Part shown: positions 39,769 through 48,343 of the stretch, piece after piece | Numbering within the stretch: position 1 is the stretch's first letter | Layout: each line of letters begins with the position of its first letter | Origin: Chloroflexota bacterium | GTDB taxonomy: Bacteria; Chloroflexota; Dehalococcoidia; Lucifugimonadales; Australimonadaceae | DNA: 53,617 nucleotides | Reading direction: 5' to 3' | Assembly (NCBI GenBank): GCA_009838965.1 | Contig: VXQP01000011.1 | Coordinates: 1 to 53,617 of the forward strand | Program-made: the position numbers and the translations under genes | Notes under the pieces: model-generated | Told to the model about the DNA's origin: nothing | What the model saw: the letters and a program-made list of their open reading frames with translations, nothing else | The model's database searches: none

Positions 39769-40014
39769 CTATGCGCGGCTGTCACCGGTATAGGAAGCAG
39801 TTCGGCCGGGCCCCACGAAGCGATTGCCGTCAACAGTGGCGATCTCCTCGGACGGGAGCGAAGCCTCTTCACCCTCAGTGACGTCCGCTCCGCCCAGAAC
39901 GTCGACGAAGCGGACGCTCGCGGTAGCGCCATCCGCGCTCACGCCCAGCAATTCGACAACGTCCCCGCTCACGGTTACCAGGCGCGTACCTGCTTCGATG
40001 CCTTCCAGGTTCAT
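39769..40014 (-). CDS. Small hypothetical protein downstream of the Rieske oxygenase
   Basis: 81 residues from the ATG at 40014, 22 bases after the Rieske stop. The protein is predicted all-beta with a VTVSGDVVELLGVS-type opening reminiscent of SH3-like barrels, is acidic in the middle (EGEEASLPSEEI) and has no cysteines, so it is not a ferredoxin. It is probably translated with the oxygenase. I do not recognise the family. Confidence 0.55.
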   Translation of the reverse strand: MNLEGIEAGTRLVTVSGDVVELLGVSADGATASVRFVDVLGGADVTEGEEASLPSEEIATVDGNRFVGPGRTASYTGDSRA

Positions 40015-40036
40015 GCTGCGACTCCGAATCGTTCTT

Positions 40037-41437
40037 CTAGCCCGGCGAGACCTCGACCGTCGTCTTGGCCGATTTCGGGAACGGCGGCGGCAGCGTAGCG
40101 CCGATGCGCTTGGCGTACTCCAGGTTCAGCGTGTTGAACTTGCCGGACGAGCCGGTCGACATCCCCTCGGCGTGTCGGTCCGGGTTCTTCGGGATGGCCG
40201 TCTTCCCTACGATGGTCTCATCGTCCATCCGGTCGAACGGAATCCAGATGATGTCGTTCTTCGCGGGGTCGCGGAACACGTTCATCGGTTCGCCGCCGTC
40301 CTCCATGATCTGCATCTGCTCGAGGAGCATGCGGCGGAAGAGGATGATTCCGATGTCCGACTGCCCCAGCTTCTCCAAGTAGCGGCGCGTGCGGGGACCC
40401 TGCGACGTCCATGCGAAGTGGTCCTGGCCGCTGTTGTTGTCGAGCTGCTCCCAGATGGGCTGCCCCCATTCGTCCACACCGGCGATCGGCACGTGGTAGA
40501 CGGGTATCTCGTCTTCCCGCTGGTTCGGGTTCTCTCCCTCGCGCGGCCAGTGAGACTGGTAGTAGACATAGTACGTGTGCGTGTCGTCCATCGGCACGCG
40601 GATCTGGAAATCGTGCCCGCCCGTGCCGGACTCCAGGTTGGGGAAGAGTATCGGGTGGCCATAGCGCCAGCCGATGGACTCCTCCTTCTCCTCCCCCTCC
40701 AGCCAGCGGTGCTTCAGGATGCCATGCTCGAACCTGCTGGTGGACGCGGAGATGTGCCGCATCGTGCGGCCCGCCTTCCGCCAGTACGGACCGAAGTCCT
40801 CATTCTCTTCCGGCGGGCGCTTGCCGTAGATGTCGCCGCGGTGCTTCAGCAGCCCGACCCGCTGGAGAGCGTACTTGGAGAAGTACCCGTGGAGGTACTC
40901 GGCGTGGATGGGGTCCAGCGAGTTCTCCATGATCTGCAGCCAGTTGCAGGTGACGACCGTCCAGCCGATGCTTCGCACTCTCCCCTCTTCCACGAACGGG
41001 TAGTAGTGCGGGAGCAGGGGAACAGGCTGCGGGCCGAGGTATGCGAACACGAGGCCTCCGAGCGTTTCCACCGGGTAGGCCTTCAACTGCACACGGCTGG
41101 GGAAGGTCGAGTCTCCGGGCTCCGCCGGCATCTCCAGGCACTGGCCTGTTTCGTCGTACAACCAGCCATGGTACGAACACCGGAGTCCTTTCGGCTCCGG
41201 GATACCCCAGAGCATGTTGACCCGACGATGAGCGCATGAGGCGTCGATCAAGCCGAAGGTGCCGCCCTCATCCTTGTACAGCACGAGGTCCTCGCCCAGC
41301 AGGCGGATCGCCTTCGTGGGGTTCTCGTTGAACTCCGACACCCCGGCGATGGGCTGCCAGTAGCGCCGCATCAACTCGCCCATGGGCGTCCCCGGCCCCA
41401 CCAACGTCAAACGGTCATTCTGCTCTGGGGTCAGCAT
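40037..41437 (-). CDS. Rieske non-heme iron aromatic ring-hydroxylating oxygenase, phthalate dioxygenase-like
   Basis: 466 residues from an ATG preceded by GGGAGGTGACCG. Rieske 2Fe-2S ligands: Cys68-x-His70 in SCAHRR and Cys87-x2-His90 in RCSYHGW. Mononuclear iron site in NSLDPIHAEYLH: His178, His183, with the bridging Asp175. The single-chain alpha-only layout resembles phthalate 4,5-dioxygenase or O-demethylase types. It hydroxylates or demethylates an aromatic substrate using electrons from a reductase, which is not in this window. The NTF2-like gene lies 85 bases upstream on the same strand. Confidence 0.9.
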   Translation of the reverse strand: MLTPEQNDRLTLVGPGTPMGELMRRYWQPIAGVSEFNENPTKAIRLLGEDLVLYKDEGGTFGLIDASCAHRRVNMLWGIPEPKGLRCSYHGWLYDETGQCLEMPAEPGDSTFPSRVQLKAYPVETLGGLVFAYLGPQPVPLLPHYYPFVEEGRVRSIGWTVVTCNWLQIMENSLDPIHAEYLHGYFSKYALQRVGLLKHRGDIYGKRPPEENEDFGPYWRKAGRTMRHISASTSRFEHGILKHRWLEGEEKEESIGWRYGHPILFPNLESGTGGHDFQIRVPMDDTHTYYVYYQSHWPREGENPNQREDEIPVYHVPIAGVDEWGQPIWEQLDNNSGQDHFAWTSQGPRTRRYLEKLGQSDIGIILFRRMLLEQMQIMEDGGEPMNVFRDPAKNDIIWIPFDRMDDETIVGKTAIPKNPDRHAEGMSTGSSGKFNTLNLEYAKRIGATLPPPFPKSAKTTVEVSPG

Positions 41438-41522
41438 CGGTCACCTCCCTGCTCCCTGTCAGTTCTTCTTGTTACGGATGAAGATTGCCACTCCGAGCGC
41501 GTCCGGTCAATGCGTCCACCAG

Positions 41523-41918
41523 CTATCCACCGAGGACGGGCGAGCCGTGATGGTGCACCATCAGCCAACGCCCATGCCGGCTGCGAAAGACGTTCGTCGC
41601 CTCGACGTGCGCGTCCATCACCCGCCCCCCGGCCACGGATGTCAGGTTCTCGGTGCATGTGACCCATGCAACCCCGCCCTCGACCGTTGCCTGCGCGCCG
41701 GTAATCGTGAACGTCATCATCGCCGCGCCATCGAATATCCGCTCCCAGCTCTCCATGACCTCGGCCCAACCATCGAGCGCGGTCCACCCGGGGTGGACGC
41801 ACGTCACTACGTCGTCGCGCGACCAGACATCCTCCATTTGGTGGATGTCCAGCGTACCGAAAGCATCGTAGAACGCCTTGTTGGCGGCGAGAACCGCCGC
41901 TTCGTCCGCGTCGCTCAT
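41523..41918 (-). CDS. NTF2-like/SnoaL-like protein
   Basis: 131 residues from the ATG at 41918, which has a TAGAGT -10-like box seven bases upstream and no ribosome site, suggesting leaderless translation. Cone-fold features: ANKAFYDAFGTLDIHQMEDVWSRDD, HPGWTALDGWAEVMESWERIF, and GRWLMVHHHGSPV at the end, as in DUF4440/SnoaL-type proteins. Small oxygenase beta subunits share this fold, so an association with the Rieske enzyme downstream is possible but not shown. It is divergent from the SDR at 41994. Confidence 0.75.
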   Translation of the reverse strand: MSDADEAAVLAANKAFYDAFGTLDIHQMEDVWSRDDVVTCVHPGWTALDGWAEVMESWERIFDGAAMMTFTITGAQATVEGGVAWVTCTENLTSVAGGRVMDAHVEATNVFRSRHGRWLMVHHHGSPVLGG

Positions 41919-41993
41919 CGCGTAAACTCTACCATGACCACCCCACGCCCGATGCGGATGTATCATCCACTCGCGCTGAGAGAAGGAGACGCC

Positions 41994-42785
41994 ATGCCCA
42001 GTTTCGATCTGACAGACCGTGTTGCCATCGTCACGGGAGGCTCGCAGGGGTTCGGCAAGGCCATCTCGCTTGCGCTTGCACGCCAGGGTGCAAACGTCGT
42101 GGTAGCGGCACGTGAACCGGAGCAGGTGACCGTCGGCAGGGAACGGCCTCACGCTCCTGTGCATCCCGTTGTCGACGAGATTCGCGCTATCGGCAGCCGC
42201 ACGCTCGGTGTCACCGCAGACGTCCGCAACCAGGACGAGGTGGACAACCTCGTCGCGCAGACGATGGCCGAGTTCGGACGCATCGACGCGCTCGTCAACG
42301 TGGTTGGCGGCAGCTGGGGCGAGACGTTCCGCTCCGGGCCGCTCATGGAGCTGGAGCCGCACGATTTCATCGAGTGCTACCGCGTCAACGTGCTCACCGC
42401 GTTCATGTGCTCCAAGGCGGTGCAGCCCATCATGAAGGCGCAGGGCAGGGGCGCGATCGTCAACATCGCGTCTGGCGCAGGCGTCAACCCCGGCACAGGC
42501 CAGGCCGCGTATGGCGCGGCCAAGGCTGGCGTCATCAACATGTCCAAGTCTATGGCCTACGAGTGGGCGCCCGAGATCCGCGTTAACGCCATCGCCCTCG
42601 GCGGCATCGAAACGCCCCACCGCCCGATGTGGCATGAGAGCGTCCGCTCAACGACGACGAACCGCAGCGCGATGGGGCGCCTCGGCACGCCGGACGAGCA
42701 CGCGGGCACGGTCCTCTGGCTCGTCTCCGACGCCGCGGGCTACATCACCGGCACAGCCATTGAAGCAGACGGCGGCAGGCGCTAG
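41994..42785 (+). CDS. Short-chain dehydrogenase/reductase ahead of the hydrolase array
   Basis: 263 residues from the ATG at 41994 with GAAGGAG upstream and a TATCAT -10-like box at 41961-41966. Cofactor loop TGGSQGFG at 14-21, VNVVGG at 101-106, catalytic Ser160, Tyr173 and Lys177 (YGAAK). It has an insertion of about 15 residues after strand 2 (near 42-60), unlike the SDR at 33594. The first alpha/beta hydrolase starts 25 bases after its stop, so it is probably the first gene of a five-gene transcript. Confidence 0.9.
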   Translation: MPSFDLTDRVAIVTGGSQGFGKAISLALARQGANVVVAAREPEQVTVGRERPHAPVHPVVDEIRAIGSRTLGVTADVRNQDEVDNLVAQTMAEFGRIDALVNVVGGSWGETFRSGPLMELEPHDFIECYRVNVLTAFMCSKAVQPIMKAQGRGAIVNIASGAGVNPGTGQAAYGAAKAGVINMSKSMAYEWAPEIRVNAIALGGIETPHRPMWHESVRSTTTNRSAMGRLGTPDEHAGTVLWLVSDAAGYITGTAIEADGGRR

Positions 42786-42810
42786 GCCGGCACACGCAAA
42801 GGAGCAAGCT

Positions 42811-43632
42811 ATGCCATACGAAGACCGGTTCGTCGACAACAACGGCGTCAGCATCCACTACGAGGTGGAGGAGGGACCTGCCGGATCGCCTGTCATCATC
42901 TTCGTGCATGGCATGGGCGGCAGCACGAAGGGCTGGCGGATGCATGGTTACCCGGAGAAGCTGCGCGACGAGTACAGGGTCGTGCTCATGGACTCGCGCG
43001 GATTCGGCCAGAGCGACAAACTGAAAGACCCTGACGACTATGGCCGCCCGCAGAAAGTATCCGACGTGGTCGCGGTACTGGACGACCTTGGCGTCGACAA
43101 GGCGTACTACTGGGGCTACTCCATGGGAGCGAGCATCGGCTGGGCGGTCGGCATGCTGGCGCCTGAACATTTCCACGGCCTCATCCTTGGCGCGTATCCC
43201 GTGCTCTCACCGGAGGTGCCGGAGATCGACCGCGTGCGTTGGGAGGCGCGCGCCAAGCTCATGCGGCTTGGCATGGACGTCTACATCGCCGCGATGGAGA
43301 TGGACCAGGGCCCCTTGGCAGAGGAGAACAAGGCGCGGCTGCTGGCGAATGATAAGGACGCCTACGCCGCCCAGCAGATAGCCAACCTGAGTTGGGGCGC
43401 CCCGGACGAGGACATCGTCAACATGACCCTGCCGGCGCTCGTTTACTCCGGCACCGAGGACGAGTACCCGATGCCCCGCAACCATGCGCTTACCAAGCGT
43501 TCGGCGTCGCTCGCTCCTAACGCGAAGTTCCTGCCGCTGGAGGGCCACACGCACGCATCCGCGATGGCCTCGGCGGATGTGGTGATCCCGCACGTGCGCG
43601 AGTTCATCGCCATGGTAGAAGACTCAAGATAG
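42811..43632 (+). CDS. Alpha/beta hydrolase, tandem array member A
   Basis: 273 residues. Triad: Ser104 in WGYSMGAS, Asp217 in SGTEDEY and His246 in EGHTH; oxyanion-hole motif HGMGG at 33-37. The protein resembles 3-oxoadipate enol-lactonase and MhpC-like hydrolases of the same superfamily. It is nearly the same as member B: by hand alignment about 40 of 273 residues differ. A strong AAAGGAG ribosome site precedes it. All four members share the long identical core from SRGFGQS to KVSDV and the block AAMEMD. Confidence 0.85.
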   Translation: MPYEDRFVDNNGVSIHYEVEEGPAGSPVIIFVHGMGGSTKGWRMHGYPEKLRDEYRVVLMDSRGFGQSDKLKDPDDYGRPQKVSDVVAVLDDLGVDKAYYWGYSMGASIGWAVGMLAPEHFHGLILGAYPVLSPEVPEIDRVRWEARAKLMRLGMDVYIAAMEMDQGPLAEENKARLLANDKDAYAAQQIANLSWGAPDEDIVNMTLPALVYSGTEDEYPMPRNHALTKRSASLAPNAKFLPLEGHTHASAMASADVVIPHVREFIAMVEDSR

Positions 43633-43660
43633 CAACATCCAACACCCAGGGAGCAGCGAT

Positions 43661-44482
43661 ATGCCATACCAGGACCGGTTCGTCGACAACAACGGCGTCA
43701 GCATCCACTACGAGGTGGAGGAGGGGCCCGTGGAGTCGCCCGTCATCGTCTTCGTGCACGGCATGGGCATGAGCACGAAGGACTGGCGGAACGCAGGCTA
43801 CCCGGAGAAGCTCTGCAACGAGTACAAGGTCGTCCTCATAGACTCGCGCGGGTTCGGACAGAGCGAGAAGCTGAAGGAGCCCGCCGACTACGGACGCGCG
43901 CAGAAGGTATCGGACGTCACTGCCGTGCTGGACGACCTCGGCGTGGACAAGGCCTACTACTGGGGCTTCTCCATGGGTGCCAGCATCGGCTGGGCGGTAG
44001 GTATGCTTGCGCCTGATCGCTTCCACGGTCTCATCCTCGGAGCGTATCCCGTGCTGTCGCCGGACGTGCCGGAGATCGACCGCGTCCGCTGGGAAGCGCG
44101 CGCCAAGCTCATGCGGCTCGGCATGGACATCTACGTCGCCGCGATGGAGATGGACCAGGGCCCCTTGCCCGAGGAGAGCCGTAACCGGCTGTTGTCGAAC
44201 GACAAGGACGCCTACGCCGCCCAGCAGATAGCCAACCTCGAGTGGGGTGCGCCTGACGAGGACATCGTCAACATGACGTTGCCCGCCCTCGTCTACTCCG
44301 GCACCGAGGACGAGTACCCCATGCCTCGTAACCATACGCTCACCAAGCGCTCCGCCTCGCTGGCGCCCAACGCCAGGTTCCTGCCGCTGGAGGGCCACAC
44401 GCACCTGTCCGCCTTCATGGCCGCAGACTTGATGATCCCGCATGTGCGGGAGTTCATCGCCTTGGTGGAGGACACGCGCTGA
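43661..44482 (+). CDS. Alpha/beta hydrolase, tandem array member B
   Basis: 273 residues, same length as A and closest to it. Triad Ser104 in WGFSMGAS (F where A has Y), Asp217 and His246. The oxyanion-hole motif is HGMGM, with Met in place of the second Gly, followed by DWRNAGY. In this short stretch B resembles C more than its closest relative A. Intergenic distance from A is 28 bases, with a CAGGGAGCA ribosome site. Confidence 0.85.
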   Translation: MPYQDRFVDNNGVSIHYEVEEGPVESPVIVFVHGMGMSTKDWRNAGYPEKLCNEYKVVLIDSRGFGQSEKLKEPADYGRAQKVSDVTAVLDDLGVDKAYYWGFSMGASIGWAVGMLAPDRFHGLILGAYPVLSPDVPEIDRVRWEARAKLMRLGMDIYVAAMEMDQGPLPEESRNRLLSNDKDAYAAQQIANLEWGAPDEDIVNMTLPALVYSGTEDEYPMPRNHTLTKRSASLAPNARFLPLEGHTHLSAFMAADLMIPHVREFIALVEDTR

Positions 44483-44509
44483 GAGAACCTGAACATAAGG
44501 GAGCAGTCC

Positions 44510-45322
44510 ATGCCATTCGAAGACCGGTTCGTGGACAACGACGGCATCCGCATCCACTACGAGGTGAACGACGATGCGCCGGCTGACGTGCCCCCGCTCG
44601 TGCTCATGCATGGTATGGGCATGAGCACGAAGGATTGGCACAACGCGGGCTATACGGACGCGCTCTCCGGCGAGTTCCGCCTCATCCTCATCGACTCGCG
44701 CGGCTTCGGCCAGAGCGAGAAACTCACCGACCCCGCCGACTATGGGCGCGCGCAGAAGGTGTCCGACGTTACCGCAGTACTGGACGACCTCGGCATTGAC
44801 AAGACGTTCTACTGGGGTTACTCCATGGGTGCGAGCATCGGCTGGGCGCTCGGCATGCTGGCCCCGCATCGTTTCCATGCTCTCGTGCTCGGCTCTTACC
44901 CCGTCATATCCGTGAACGTCTCCGATTTCGACCGCATCCGCTGGGAGGCCCGCGCCAAATTGATGCGGCTCGGCATGGACGTCTACGTTGCGGCGATGGA
45001 GATGGACGCAGGGCCCCTACCCGACTATGACCGAGAGCGCCTGCTGGCGAACGACAAGGACGCCTACGCCGCCCAGCAGATAGCGAACCTCGATTGGGGT
45101 GCTCCGGACGAGGACATCGTGAAGATGATGCTGCCCACGTTCGTCTATGCAGGCACGAAGGACAGGCGCAACCATGAACCGGCCAAACGATGCGCGGCGC
45201 TCGCCCCCAACGCGTCCTTCCTCTCGCTGCCCGACCACACGCACATGCAGGCGTTCCTGGCAGCGGGCATGATGATTCCGCACGTGCGGAAGTTCATTGC
45301 GGGCGTCCAGGACGCACCTTAG
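44510..45322 (+). CDS. Alpha/beta hydrolase, tandem array member C
   Basis: 270 residues. Triad: Ser105 in WGYSMGAS, Asp in AGTKDRR and His in DHTH. HGMGM is at 34-38. Compared with A/B it has NDDAPAD after the first strands, lacks the EYPMP acid-loop segment and has SLPDHTH. It pairs with D (about 40 differences over 270). Intergenic distance 27 bases with AAGGGAGCA before the ATG. Confidence 0.85.
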   Translation: MPFEDRFVDNDGIRIHYEVNDDAPADVPPLVLMHGMGMSTKDWHNAGYTDALSGEFRLILIDSRGFGQSEKLTDPADYGRAQKVSDVTAVLDDLGIDKTFYWGYSMGASIGWALGMLAPHRFHALVLGSYPVISVNVSDFDRIRWEARAKLMRLGMDVYVAAMEMDAGPLPDYDRERLLANDKDAYAAQQIANLDWGAPDEDIVKMMLPTFVYAGTKDRRNHEPAKRCAALAPNASFLSLPDHTHMQAFLAAGMMIPHVRKFIAGVQDAP

Positions 45323-45350
45323 GGACAACCCGGATCCAAGGAGCACCGTT

Positions 45351-46163
45351 ATGTCGTTCGAAGACCGCTTCATCGACAACAGCGGCGTCCGCATCCACTA
45401 CGAGGTGAATGACGATGCGCCGGCTGACGCGCCCCCGCTCGTACTCATGCACGGCATGGGCGGCAGCACGAAGAACTGGCACAACGCGGGCTATACCGCG
45501 GCCCTCTCCGGTGAGTTCCGGCTCATCCTCATCGACTCTCGCGGCTTCGGCCAGAGCGAGAAACTCACCGACCCCGCCGACTATGGACGCGCACAGAAGG
45601 TGTCCGATGTTACCGCCGTACTTGACGATCTCAGCATCGAGAAGACCTTCTACTGGGGCTACTCCATGGGTGCGAGCATCGGCTGGGCGCTCGGCATGCT
45701 TGCCCCACACCGCTTCCACGCCCTCGTGCTCGGCTCCTACCCGGTCATCCCCCTGCCCATCCCTGAGTTCGACCGCGCCCGCTGGCAGGCTCGCGCGAAG
45801 ATCATGCGGCTGGGCATGGACGTGTACGTCACGGCGATGGAGATGGACGCCGGGCCGCTCCCCGAGCAGCAGCGCGAGCGACTGCTGGCGAACGACAAAG
45901 ACGCTTACGCTGCACAGCAACTCGCGAATCTGGACTGGGGCGCGCCGGACGAGGACATCGTGAACATGACGTTGCCTGCATTCGTCTACGCAGGTACGAA
46001 GGACATACGCAACCACGAACCGGCCAAGCGGTGCGCGTCGCTCGCCCCAAACGCGTCGTTCCTCTCGCTGCCTGACCATACGCACGCGCAAGCGTTCCAG
46101 GTGGCATACACGATGATTCCGCACGTGCGTGAGTTCATCGCGAAGGTGAGAGCGTCGCTGTAG
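45351..46163 (+). CDS. Alpha/beta hydrolase, tandem array member D
   Basis: 270 residues from the ATG at 45351, with CAAGGAGCA upstream; the frame is open 54 bases earlier but overlaps member C. Triad Ser105, Asp in AGTKDIR and His in DHTH. The oxyanion-hole motif is HGMGG, as in A and unlike its near twin C. It closes the array; the amidohydrolase at 46241 follows after 77 bases, with its own TATACT box. Confidence 0.85.
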   Translation: MSFEDRFIDNSGVRIHYEVNDDAPADAPPLVLMHGMGGSTKNWHNAGYTAALSGEFRLILIDSRGFGQSEKLTDPADYGRAQKVSDVTAVLDDLSIEKTFYWGYSMGASIGWALGMLAPHRFHALVLGSYPVIPLPIPEFDRARWQARAKIMRLGMDVYVTAMEMDAGPLPEQQRERLLANDKDAYAAQQLANLDWGAPDEDIVNMTLPAFVYAGTKDIRNHEPAKRCASLAPNASFLSLPDHTHAQAFQVAYTMIPHVREFIAKVRASL

Positions 46164-46240
46164 CGCGCTACCCGCGGTCTCCTGCAGCAGACGCTATACT
46201 TGGGGACTGCGAAGTTACGCAGAGCGGAGGAGGAGACACC

Positions 46241-47437
46241 ATGAAGGACGGCATGCGGTTCGTTGACTGCGACATGCACGTGATGGAACCGGCTGACATA
46301 TTCGACCGGTACCTCGACCCGAAGTTCAAGGACCGCGTCATCAGCGCTCCCGGGCGCGCGGGCGGTGCCTCGGTAGTGATAGACGGCTTCTCCCGCTCCG
46401 GCGACGACGACCTGCAGCAGTACCGGAAGCGCAGCAAGAACGTCTCCTCCAACCAGCGCCAGCCGCTCTCCGGCTCACGCTCCGCTCCGTACCTGGGCTT
46501 CGCCATAGAGCGCAACTACGACCCCGTCGCCCAGGTGATGGGCATGGAGATGGAGGGCGTGGACATCGCCGTCCTCTTCCCCACCATGGGACTGGGACTC
46601 ATCGCGCGGAACGGCATGGACCCGCTCCTCTCCAACGCGCTCTGCCAGGCGTACAACAACTGGATCGCGGACTTCTGCAGTTACAGCCCGGACAGACTGA
46701 AGTTCGCGGCGATGCTCCCCTTCCACGACGTGACGCTCGCCTGCCGGGAGCTGCGCCGCTGTGTGACCGAACTCGGCGCGGTCGGCTCCTTCATGCGGCC
46801 CAACCTCGTGAACGGGCGCTTCTGGCACTCCAACTACTGGGAGCCGCTCTACAGCCTGCACGAGGAGCTCAACGTGACGTGGGGGTTCCACGAGGGCACT
46901 GGCGCGTGGTACTCCAACATGAACACGCTCTACGGTGAGAACCGCTTCTATCGGCACGTCGCGAGCCACTGGATAGAGATGCAACAGGCCTTGGTAGCGA
47001 TGATTATCGGCGGCGTCTTCGAGTTCCACCCCAACCTGCGCGTCGGCTTCCTGGAGGCGCAGAACTCGTGGGCTCCGGGCCTCTTGAGCCGCATCGAGTG
47101 GGACTACCCGCAGTACCTCGATACCCACGCTCCCTACCTTTCGTTGACGCCGAAGGAGTACTTCCGCCGCAACTGCTGGGCTGCCGTCGAGGGCAGCGAG
47201 CCTGAGATCGAGGCGACCGCCTCACTCATCGGCGCGGATCGGATGTGCATCTCAACCGACTACCCGCACTTCGACTCCAACTTCCCGAACGTGTCGAACA
47301 ACCTCGTTCAGGGTGTGTCGCGCGAGACGGCAGCGGCCATCCTCTACGGTGGCGCGACGCTCTACAACTTCAGCGAGGCGGATTTCGCGAAGGCGGACGA
47401 GGCCCGACAGGTCCAGGAGGCTGCGACTGCCCGCTAG
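46241..47437 (+). CDS. Amidohydrolase family protein (COG2159), long form
   Basis: 398 residues from an ATG with GGAGGAGGAGACACC upstream and a TATACT -10-like box at 46195-46200. N-terminal FVDCDMHVMEP carries Asp11 and His13 in the D-x-H form of the metal site; ISTDYPHFDSNFP near residue 340 contains the metal aspartate. The FEFHPNLRVGFLEAQNSW block is typical of ring-opening or decarboxylating amidohydrolases. It is about 65 residues longer than the ACMSD-like protein at 36902 and is more like the one at 49489. It may act on the product of the hydrolase array. Confidence 0.8.
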   Translation: MKDGMRFVDCDMHVMEPADIFDRYLDPKFKDRVISAPGRAGGASVVIDGFSRSGDDDLQQYRKRSKNVSSNQRQPLSGSRSAPYLGFAIERNYDPVAQVMGMEMEGVDIAVLFPTMGLGLIARNGMDPLLSNALCQAYNNWIADFCSYSPDRLKFAAMLPFHDVTLACRELRRCVTELGAVGSFMRPNLVNGRFWHSNYWEPLYSLHEELNVTWGFHEGTGAWYSNMNTLYGENRFYRHVASHWIEMQQALVAMIIGGVFEFHPNLRVGFLEAQNSWAPGLLSRIEWDYPQYLDTHAPYLSLTPKEYFRRNCWAAVEGSEPEIEATASLIGADRMCISTDYPHFDSNFPNVSNNLVQGVSRETAAAILYGGATLYNFSEADFAKADEARQVQEAATAR

Positions 47438-47449
47438 GCATGTTTGATC

Positions 47450-47472
47450 CCTTCCCCCTCGATGGGGGAAGG
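47450..47472. terminator. Bidirectional hairpin at a convergent gene end
   Basis: Perfect 9-bp arms CCTTCCCCC (47450-47458) and GGGGGAAGG (47464-47472) around TCGAT. It lies 12 bases after the amidohydrolase stop and directly abuts the TAA of the convergent hydrolase gene, so it can end both transcripts. Confidence 0.65.
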
Positions 47473-48336
47473 TTAGGATGGGGGTGACTCTAACCCCAAC
47501 TCGTCGGCGAAGCCGAGGATGGCGGCGATCGTCGCCTCCGGCTGCTGCTCCTGCACGTAGTGCGCACTGCCCTCTACCGGCCAGCCGCGAACGTCGTTCG
47601 CGACCTCCCGCCACGCTCCGAGCACGTCTGCGTTCGCCGACGGCCCGGAACCGCCCCATATCGACAACACTGGCACTGTGGTCTTCCGCCCGGCTGCGAC
47701 CTCGGCGCGCCAGTAGTCCGGGTCTTCCTCCAGTGCTAGACGGTAGTCCCAGATGACCGCGTCTGCCGTGCCGGGGCGGGAGAACATCTCCACGTAGTAC
47801 GCACGCTCCTCCGGTGACAGGTGCGGGTTGCGGTCCAGGAAGAGGCCGAAGAACAGCTCGGGTACCGCGTTCACGATCGGTTCCGCCACGTTACGCTGGC
47901 GGAAGAAGTCGAAGTACCACTGCCGTCCGCTTGGGTCGCGGCGCCCCTCGCCCACACCCTGCGGCGTCGAGTCGACCTGCACCATGCCCACGACGCGCTC
48001 CGGCAGGTCGGCGGCGATGCGCCTTGCGGTGGGCGCGCCCTTGTCGTGCCCCACCACGATGAACCGCTCGTGGCCGAGATGGTCCATGAGCGCGACCGCG
48101 TCTGCTGCCATCGCCGCGAGGCCATAGGCGGCAGGATCGGGGATGCGTTCCGAATCGCCGTAGCCCCGACGGTCCGGCGCAACGACGGTGAAACGCTCCG
48201 ACAGCGCCGGCGTTATCTGCTCCCAGGTGCGGCGCGTGCGCGGGAAGCCATGAAGCAGCAGCAGCGGGAAGCCGCTCCCGGACGTTTCGTACGCCGTGCG
48301 TACGCCGTTGACGGTGGCGAACTGCGCCTCGCCCAT
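47473..48336 (-). CDS. Haloacetate dehalogenase/epoxide hydrolase-like alpha/beta hydrolase
   Basis: 287 residues from the ATG at 48336. The nucleophile is an aspartate, Asp98 in VVGHDKGAP, as in fluoroacetate dehalogenases and soluble epoxide hydrolases; Asp122, Tyr198 (WDYRLAL) and His259 (SAHYVQE) complete the site. Compared with what I recall of fluoroacetate dehalogenase, the two arginines that hold the carboxylate are Lys99 and Pro102 here and the halide histidine is Gln139, with Trp140 kept. A changed substrate is therefore likely. The last residues ESPPS are encoded by the dispersed-repeat-like sequence that carries the stop. The 41-residue membrane protein gene lies 7 bases upstream. 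Confidence 0.8.
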   Translation of the reverse strand: MGEAQFATVNGVRTAYETSGSGFPLLLLHGFPRTRRTWEQITPALSERFTVVAPDRRGYGDSERIPDPAAYGLAAMAADAVALMDHLGHERFIVVGHDKGAPTARRIAADLPERVVGMVQVDSTPQGVGEGRRDPSGRQWYFDFFRQRNVAEPIVNAVPELFFGLFLDRNPHLSPEERAYYVEMFSRPGTADAVIWDYRLALEEDPDYWRAEVAAGRKTTVPVLSIWGGSGPSANADVLGAWREVANDVRGWPVEGSAHYVQEQQPEATIAAILGFADELGLESPPS

Positions 48337-48343
48337 GAAGCGC

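Noticed and set aside
42811-46163. Four hydrolase genes as an assembly duplication
   Set aside because: Copies differ at many positions, with distinct spacers and coherent substitutions, so a simple assembly artefact is unlikely without long-read evidence.
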